From RGIG2206 sp045540915 (GTDB taxonomy: Bacteria; Bacillota; Clostridia; Oscillospirales; Acutalibacteraceae): a stretch of 10,658 nucleotides of DNA. This document shows positions 6,793-10,658 of the stretch, piece after piece; within the stretch, counting starts at the first letter, position 1; every line of letters begins with the position of its first letter. Under the pieces are notes generated by a model, which was given only the letters and a program-made list of their open reading frames with translations, was not told the DNA's origin and made no database searches. The stretch lies in contig JAZQID010000126.1 in the NCBI GenBank assembly GCA_045540915.1, positions 1 through 10,658 on the forward strand, read 5' to 3'. Position numbers and translations under genes: made by a program.

Positions 6793-8610
6793 CTAAACCT
6801 CCATTATGATGGGCAGTATCATCGGGGAGCGCCGTGTGCATTCAAACAGATAGCGCGAGAGCTCATCTCTGACGCGGTTTTTGATATAGGCCCAATCACG
6901 CTTGGAGCAATCGGCTAAAACGTGGCAGGCTACCGAGCGGATGTCGTCAAGCAACTGCTCCGACTCACGCACGTAAACGAAGCCGCGGGTAACGATCTCG
7001 GGGCCCGAGACGATCTCGCCCGAATAAGAGTCGATGGCCATAACCACCGCGATAAGTCCGTCCTCCGACAGATGCTTGCGGTCACGCAAAACGATGCTTC
7101 CGACATCGCCGACACCCAGTCCGTCGACAAGCACCTGACCTGCCTGAACCGAGGAGACCGTCTTCATAGAATCGGGGGTGAACTCGACCACGTCGCCGAG
7201 ATGGGAAATTTTGATGTTATTCTTATCCATACCGATGTTCTGCGCGTTCTTGGAGTTGGCAAAGAGATGGCGGTACTCGCCGTGGACCGGCATAAAAAAC
7301 TTCGGCTTGGTAAGGTTCATTATCAGCTTGAGCTCCTCGGCACAGGCGTGTCCCGAAACGTGCACGTCGTACATCTTCTCAAAGACGACCTCTGCACCGA
7401 GCTTGAGAAGCTCGTTTATGACACGCGAGACCAGCTTTTCGTTGCCGGGGATGGGGTTGGCGGAGATAACGATGACGTCGCCCGAGGTCACCGACACCTT
7501 GCGGTGATCGGAAAAGGCCATACGGTGCAGAGCCGACATCGGCTCACCCTGCGAGCCGGTGGTCACGATGACCGTCTGCTCAGGTGTATAGCGGCGAATG
7601 GCATCGATGTCGATAAGGATGCCCTTGGGAATATCGAGGTATCCCAATTCCTCCGCAACAGCGACGGCATTTATCATACTGCGGCCCGAAACGGCAACCT
7701 TGCGTCCGTATTTGGCCGCCTCGTTGATGACCTGCTGTATGCGGTGAATATTTGACGAGAAGGTGGCGACGATGATTCGCTTGTCGACCGAGCGTGCAAA
7801 TATGCCCGAGAAGGTGTCGCCGACGATGCGCTCGGTGGGCGTGAAGCCGGGACGCTCGGCGTTGGTCGAGTCGGCAAAGAGAGCAACCACACCCTCCTGA
7901 CCCAGCTCGGCAAAGCGGGCAAGGTCGATGACGTGTCCGTCGATGGGGGTCATATCGATCTTGAAGTCGCCGGTGTGGACGAAGAGTCCTGCAGGACAGC
8001 GTATCGCCATAGCAACCGCATCGGGAATGGAATGGTTGACGTGGATGAATTCCACGCTGAAACAGCCTGCGCGGATGACGTCGCCCGGCTTGCGAACATT
8101 CAACTTGACGTTCGAGAGCTTATGCTCCTTGAGCTTGCCCTCAATAAGACCGAGGGTCAGCCGTGTGCCGTATATCTCGACATTCAGCTCCTTGAGCAGA
8201 TAGGGGATGGCGCCGATATGGTCCTCGTGTCCGTGGGTGACGAAGAGGCCACGTATCCTGTCCTTATTCTTGAGAATGTAGGTGAAGTCGGGAATAACAA
8301 TGTCGATTCCCGGCATATCTTCGTCGGGGAAGGACATTCCGCAATCGACGAGGATAATGTCGTCTCCGCACTCGTAGACGGTCAGGTTCTTGCCGATCTC
8401 CTCGAGGCCGCCCAAGGGTATGACCCTCAAAGGCTTTACCTGTACGGGCGGCTTGCCTGTACGCGACTTTGCACCCGACTGACGAGGCTTGCCCGTCGGC
8501 TTCTTGGCAGGGGTGCGAGGCTTACGCTTTCCCTCTGCGGCGAGTGCCTCGTTGGAGGGTTGCTTGTTAAGGTTATAATTATTCTTGGTTTGTTCGGTTT
8601 TCTGAGCCAT
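6793..8610 (-). CDS. rnj: Ribonuclease J (metallo-beta-lactamase / beta-CASP family)
   Basis: RNase J acts as a 5'-3' exoribonuclease and endoribonuclease in mRNA turnover and rRNA maturation. The core begins at VIPLGGLEEIGKN (63-75). Metal-binding motifs are HGHEDH (126-131), NHSIPDA (192-198), HTGDFK (212-217) and HVSGHA (417-422). Beta-CASP landmarks are ADSTNAERPG (246-255), TGSQGEPMSALHRM (351-364) and PVHGEYRHL (441-449). The C-terminal region with GFVYVRE completes a full-length enzyme. It is 605 residues because about 60 Lys/Arg/Pro-rich residues precede the core; the remaining roughly 545 fit the length of B. subtilis RNase J1. The start ATG (8610) has GGAG 11 nt upstream, a slightly long spacing. 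It is the first gene of the leftward operon and is served by the promoter at 8804-8832. Whether it is orthologous to J1 or J2 cannot be settled here; the intact metal site argues for the active J1 type. Confidence 0.95.
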   Translation of the reverse strand: MAQKTEQTKNNYNLNKQPSNEALAAEGKRKPRTPAKKPTGKPRQSGAKSRTGKPPVQVKPLRVIPLGGLEEIGKNLTVYECGDDIILVDCGMSFPDEDMPGIDIVIPDFTYILKNKDRIRGLFVTHGHEDHIGAIPYLLKELNVEIYGTRLTLGLIEGKLKEHKLSNVKLNVRKPGDVIRAGCFSVEFIHVNHSIPDAVAMAIRCPAGLFVHTGDFKIDMTPIDGHVIDLARFAELGQEGVVALFADSTNAERPGFTPTERIVGDTFSGIFARSVDKRIIVATFSSNIHRIQQVINEAAKYGRKVAVSGRSMINAVAVAEELGYLDIPKGILIDIDAIRRYTPEQTVIVTTGSQGEPMSALHRMAFSDHRKVSVTSGDVIVISANPIPGNEKLVSRVINELLKLGAEVVFEKMYDVHVSGHACAEELKLIMNLTKPKFFMPVHGEYRHLFANSKNAQNIGMDKNNIKISHLGDVVEFTPDSMKTVSSVQAGQVLVDGLGVGDVGSIVLRDRKHLSEDGLIAVVMAIDSYSGEIVSGPEIVTRGFVYVRESEQLLDDIRSVACHVLADCSKRDWAYIKNRVRDELSRYLFECTRRSPMILPIIMEV

Positions 8611-8797
8611 AAATATAAATACTCCGTTTCCGGCGGTAATGTTTTTCGTTCCGCCACATCAAAATTATATAAGGATTTTTTATTTCCTGTATGTATCCCG
8701 TTCTTGTCTTTGAACGGTCATATTACTGTTAAAAACGCCCTGTTTTTCGGTCAGTCAGGATAAATTCCGCCTACTACTCCACAATATCTTATTGTAA
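8611..8797 (-). promoter_or_regulatory. Long 5' leader of the rnj operon
   Basis: From the transcription start predicted by the upstream promoter (about 8797-8795) to the rnj ATG there are about 185 nt with no long coding frame. Near its 3' end, on the minus strand, GGCGG (8655-8651) can pair with CCGCC (8636-8632). Alternatively CCG (8633-8631) can pair with CGG (8626-8624) around a GAAA loop, which would mask part of the ribosome binding site. The leader also holds a 13-codon reading frame, ATG at 8721 to TAA at 8680, with no convincing ribosome binding site. I recognise no known riboswitch class. Confidence 0.5.
8781..8795. promoter_or_regulatory. Perfect 15-bp palindrome at the rnj transcription start (candidate operator)
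   Basis: ACAATA-TCT-TATTGT is a perfect 6-3-6 inverted repeat. It begins about 8 bp downstream of the rnj -10 box, so it covers roughly +1 to +16, a typical position for a repressor operator. If transcribed, it could also form a short AU-rich hairpin at the 5' end of the mRNA. Its function is inferred from position only. Confidence 0.45.
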
Positions 8798-8803
8798 TTT
8801 ATT

Positions 8804-8832
8804 ATTATATAGTATATTTGCACCTTTGTCAA
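8804..8832 (-). promoter_or_regulatory. Consensus sigma-A promoter for the rnj-gdpP-rplI-dnaB-tilS-hpt-ftsH operon
   Basis: On the minus strand, TTGACA (8832-8827) is separated by exactly 17 bp from TATAAT (8809-8804). Both hexamers match the sigma-A/sigma-70 consensus perfectly. The surroundings are strongly AT-rich. Transcription should start at about 8797-8795. I saw no terminator-like hairpin with a U-run between here and 1051, and no comparable internal promoter in the short gaps, so it plausibly drives the whole leftward train. Confidence 0.85.
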
Positions 8833-8864
8833 GGTCGATGACCTGCCGAAAGGCACCCTTGACA
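8827..8864. repeat. 38-bp inverted-repeat element with GAAA tetraloop hairpin
   Basis: TGTCAAGG (8827-8834) and CCTTGACA (8857-8864) are perfect 8-bp inverted arms. Between them are two further potential hairpins: GGTC-GAT-GACC (8833-8843), which competes with the inner end of the outer stem, and TGCC-GAAA-GGCA (8844-8855), a stem closed by a GNRA tetraloop. A three-way-junction fold is possible. The left arm holds the -35 box of the rnj promoter. The right arm holds a mirror-image TTGACA reading rightward, but I see no matching -10 at 16-18 bp. No T-run follows, so it is not a standard terminator. It could be an operator or a structured leader RNA of the rightward transcript. Confidence 0.55.
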
Positions 8865-8958
8865 TCGCCTGAAATTAGCATTGCCCGCACAGGAAAGATT
8901 TAATCGGCATATATACCTTTTTGGCCGAAAAAACTATACCGAGAAAGGAGAGATCGTT
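8865..8958 (+). promoter_or_regulatory. Upstream region of the small protein gene, with strong ribosome binding site
   Basis: The only clear element is the ribosome binding site AAAGGAG (8944-8950), 8 nt before the ATG at 8959. The hexamer TATACC occurs twice (8912-8917 and 8935-8940), 17 bp apart. I could not find a good -35/-10 pair for rightward transcription here. A weak candidate further left, TTGTAA (8792-8797) with TATATT (8813-8818), has a poor 15-bp spacing. The rightward promoter for the small gene is therefore unassigned. Confidence 0.4.
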
Positions 8959-9117
8959 ATGGAAAAACGCAATTCTGACAAATCCAAGATCCCTATGAGC
9001 GCAACCGTCGCCTCGATAGTTCACACTCCGCCCAGCAAGTTTGATCCGCAAGGTATGTATACGGGCAAGCCTATGGACGAAAACGAACAGCCTAAGCAGG
9101 ACGAGGACGACCTTTAG
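8959..9117 (+). CDS. Small protein of unknown function (52 residues)
   Basis: The evidence that this is a real gene is an AAAGGAG ribosome binding site 8 nt before the ATG, codon use like its neighbours, and its position as the only open frame between two divergent units. The protein has a basic start (K3, R4, K8, K10), then a Thr/Pro segment (HTPPSKFDPQG, 22-32), the motif MYTGKP (33-38) and a strongly acidic end (7 Asp/Glu in residues 40-52, finishing QDEDDL). It has no membrane segment, signal peptide or cysteine, so it is likely cytosolic and mostly disordered. From memory, small clostridial hypothetical proteins ending in a D-P-x-G-x-Y-T-G ... Q-D-x-D-D-L pattern are common; I could not check this. 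I assign no function. It could also begin further left, but no ribosome binding site supports that. Confidence 0.7.
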   Translation: MEKRNSDKSKIPMSATVASIVHTPPSKFDPQGMYTGKPMDENEQPKQDEDDL

Positions 9118-9134
9118 GGCGCTGAAAATTCCTG

Positions 9135-9163
9135 TTGAATTAACTTTAGTCGGGCTGTATAAT
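9135..9163 (+). promoter_or_regulatory. Probable sigma-A promoter for yifB
   Basis: TTGAAT (9135-9140) and TATAAT (9158-9163) are separated by 17 bp. The -10 is perfect and the -35 matches TTGACA at four of six positions. Transcription would begin at about 9170, giving a leader of about 30 nt that contains the GGGAG ribosome binding site (9186-9190), 8 nt before the yifB ATG. Transcription reading through from the small gene upstream is also possible, because no terminator separates the two. Confidence 0.65.
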
Positions 9164-9198
9164 GAAATCAAGAAACAAATGTAACGGGAGCATTGGTT

Positions 9199-10658
9199 AT
9201 GGTTTCAAGGATTTACAGTCTTGGCTTATTCGGAATGGATGCTTTTACGGTCGAGGTAGAGGCAGACCTGTCACAAGGTCTGCCCTGCTTCGACATTGTC
9301 GGTCTGCCCGATACATCGGTAAAGGAGTCGCGCGACCGCGTTCGTGCCGCCTTCAAAAACTGCGGATTTAAGTTTCCCGTCAGCCGAATAACCCTCAACC
9401 TTGCCCCTGCCGACGTGCGCAAGGAAGGCCCTCTTTACGACCTGCCCATTCTGACCGCACTGCTCTGCGCGAGCGGCCAACTGCCCGTTCAATGCGGCGA
9501 TTCCGCCTTTGCGGGTGAGTTGTCCCTTTCGGGCAATATCAGAGCGGTCAACGGCTCTCTTGCGATGGCCATCCACGCAAAGCAAGCAGGCTTCAAGCGC
9601 TTCTTCCTGCCTGCCGTAAACGCGGCGGAGGCATCGGTGGTCGACGGCATTGAAATTCTGCCTGTCGAGAACGTAAAGCAGCTTGTCAGACACCTTACGG
9701 GCGAGGAGCTTATCTCCCCTGCCAAGCCCGAAGACTATCCCTTCAGAGAGCAGGAGCAATATCTCGATTTCTGCGACGTAAAGGGTCAGCACCTCGCCAA
9801 AAAGGCACTCGAGGTTGCCGCCGCAGGAAGCCATAATCTGCTGCTTATCGGCCCTCCGGGCTCGGGTAAAAGTATGCTTGCAAAGCGTGTTCCCGGCATA
9901 CTGCCCGAGATGTCCTTCGAGGAACAGATAGAGACCACAAAAATACATTCCATCGCAGGTATTATGCCCGAGGGTGTCCCCCTTATTACCAAGCGTCCCT
10001 TCCGTTCGCCCCATCACACCGTGTCACCGGCCGGCCTTTCGGGCGGCGGCACCGTTCCTAAGCCGGGCGAGATATCTATGGCCCACAACGGTGTCCTTTT
10101 CCTCGACGAGCTGCCCGAATTTTCGAGGCACACCCTTGAGGTGCTCCGTCAGCCCCTTGAGGACGGCAGGGTCAACATCACCCGCGTCGCAGGCACCCTT
10201 ACCTACGACTGCTCATTTATGCTTATCGCCGCTATGAACCCTTGCCCCTGCGGCTACTACGGGCATCCGACCCATCCCTGCACCTGCTCGCAAAAGGCAG
10301 TGTCAGCCTATCTCAACCGCGTTTCAGGCCCGATGCTCGACCGACTCGACCTGCACATTGAGGTGCCGCCCGTCGATTTCGAGGCACTTTCGGGCAACGA
10401 GCAATCGGAGACCTCTGCGCAGATACGTCAGCGCGTAAACGCGGCGCGAAAACTTCAGCAACAGCGATACGAGGGCACGGGCATCTCCTGCAACGCGCGG
10501 CTTACCTCGGCGATGATACGGGAGCATTGTCTGCTTACCGAGGGCTCTACTCAGGCGCTGAAATCGGCCTTCGAGCGACTAAATATGTCGGCCCGCGCCT
10601 ATGACCGCGTGCTCAAGGTGGCACGCACCGTTGCCGACCTCGACAACAGCGAGGTCAT
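9199..10658 (+). CDS. yifB: YifB/ComM family Mg-chelatase-like AAA+ protein (3' end missing)
   Basis: YifB proteins are AAA+ ATPases related to the Mg-chelatase ChlI subunit. The proteobacterial member ComM is a hexameric helicase that promotes branch migration during natural transformation; the role in Clostridia is not established. The 486 residues present show an N-terminal Lon-protease-like (ChlI) domain with GLPCFDIVGLPDTSVKESRDR (residues 27-47) and NLAPADVRKEGPLYDLPI, then the AAA+ domain. This has Walker A GPPGSGKS (218-225), the FRSPHHT motif just before about 275, Walker B VLFLDELPEF (299-308), and the family's cysteine cluster C349, C351, C361, C363 in NPCPCGYYGH and PCTC. The C-terminal Mg-chelatase_C segment has begun (LDRLDLHIEVPP; SARAYDRVLKVARTVADL). 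Given a usual length slightly above 500, only a short C-terminal piece is missing. The ATG follows GGGAG by 8 nt. Confidence 0.94.
   Translation, partial: MVSRIYSLGLFGMDAFTVEVEADLSQGLPCFDIVGLPDTSVKESRDRVRAAFKNCGFKFPVSRITLNLAPADVRKEGPLYDLPILTALLCASGQLPVQCGDSAFAGELSLSGNIRAVNGSLAMAIHAKQAGFKRFFLPAVNAAEASVVDGIEILPVENVKQLVRHLTGEELISPAKPEDYPFREQEQYLDFCDVKGQHLAKKALEVAAAGSHNLLLIGPPGSGKSMLAKRVPGILPEMSFEEQIETTKIHSIAGIMPEGVPLITKRPFRSPHHTVSPAGLSGGGTVPKPGEISMAHNGVLFLDELPEFSRHTLEVLRQPLEDGRVNITRVAGTLTYDCSFMLIAAMNPCPCGYYGHPTHPCTCSQKAVSAYLNRVSGPMLDRLDLHIEVPPVDFEALSGNEQSETSAQIRQRVNAARKLQQQRYEGTGISCNARLTSAMIREHCLLTEGSTQALKSAFERLNMSARAYDRVLKVARTVADLDNSEV

Noticed and set aside
6922..7755. Long rightward open frame (277 codons) opposite rnj
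   Set aside because: It lies wholly antisense to RNase J, whose conserved motifs are continuous. The frame has no ribosome binding site or recognisable domain and is explained by GC-biased codon use on the other strand.
8662..8672. Second leftward promoter at TATAAT in the rnj leader
   Set aside because: A TATAAT is present in the minus-strand sequence, but no acceptable -35 lies 16-18 bp upstream.
7933..8763. Rightward open frame (276 codons) running antisense through the rnj start into the leader
   Set aside because: Most of it is the complement of RNase J codons, and it shows no protein family features or translation start signal.
8827..8864. Rho-independent terminator
   Set aside because: The stem is not followed by a T-run on either strand, and no gene ends nearby.
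8859..8904. Rightward sigma-A promoter starting at TTGACA 8859-8864
   Set aside because: No -10-like hexamer occurs at 16-18 bp (the expected site reads GC-rich TGCCCG). The nearest TTTAAT is 34 bp away.
9162..9371. Rightward open frame (69 codons) starting with ATG at 9162
   Set aside because: It overlaps the yifB promoter and reads yifB out of frame. There is no ribosome binding site and no conserved content.
9271..10017. Leftward open frame (248 codons) opposite yifB
   Set aside because: It is complementary to the well-conserved YifB ChlI and AAA+ domains and is a shadow frame.
1..10658. Novel defence, mobile or biosynthetic system
   Set aside because: Every long gene is a recognisable housekeeping family. 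I found no transposase, integrase, toxin-antitoxin pair, CRISPR repeat or composition break.

Overview
The window looks like chromosomal core-genome DNA from a moderately GC-rich member of the Clostridia (Bacillota), most plausibly of the Oscillospirales/Ruminococcaceae type. I infer this from the gene set (RNase J, GdpP, and the tilS-hpt-ftsH and gdpP-rplI-dnaB orders), the AGGAG-type ribosome binding sites, the textbook sigma-A promoter and the AT-rich intergenic DNA. No 16S or marker search was possible. I see no mobile element, CRISPR array, tRNA, rRNA or defence system.

Positions 1-8610 are one tightly packed leftward gene train. In transcription order it reads: rnj (ribonuclease J, 8610-6793), gdpP (c-di-AMP phosphodiesterase, 6752-4806), rplI (ribosomal protein bL9, 4780-4337), dnaB (replicative helicase, 4312-2930), tilS (tRNA-Ile lysidine synthetase, 2940-1612), hpt (hypoxanthine phosphoribosyltransferase, 1612-1067) and ftsH (membrane AAA+ protease, from a TTG at 1051, running off the left edge). 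Gaps are 15-40 nt. dnaB/tilS overlap by 11 nt and tilS/hpt by 1 nt, so I infer one operon. It joins two gene clusters that are separate in Bacillus subtilis: gdpP-rplI-dnaC and tilS-hprT-ftsH.

Positions 8611-8958 form a divergent control region. On the minus strand there is a perfect TTGACA-17-TATAAT promoter (8832-8804), a 15-bp perfect palindrome at the expected transcription start (8781-8795), and a leader of about 185 nt before rnj. Just upstream, 8827-8864 is a compact inverted-repeat element whose left arm contains the -35 box of that promoter.

Positions 8959-10658 read rightward. First comes a 52-residue small protein of unknown function (8959-9117) with a strong ribosome binding site. 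Next is a probable sigma-A promoter (9135-9163), and then yifB/comM, a Mg-chelatase-like AAA+ protein starting at 9199 and truncated by the right edge.

The leftward genes combine RNA turnover, second-messenger degradation, translation, replication, tRNA decoding, purine salvage and membrane protein quality control. All are growth-linked housekeeping roles. The most unusual material is the divergent regulatory region, the small protein, the basic N-terminal extension on RNase J and one atypical residue in the DnaB Walker B region.
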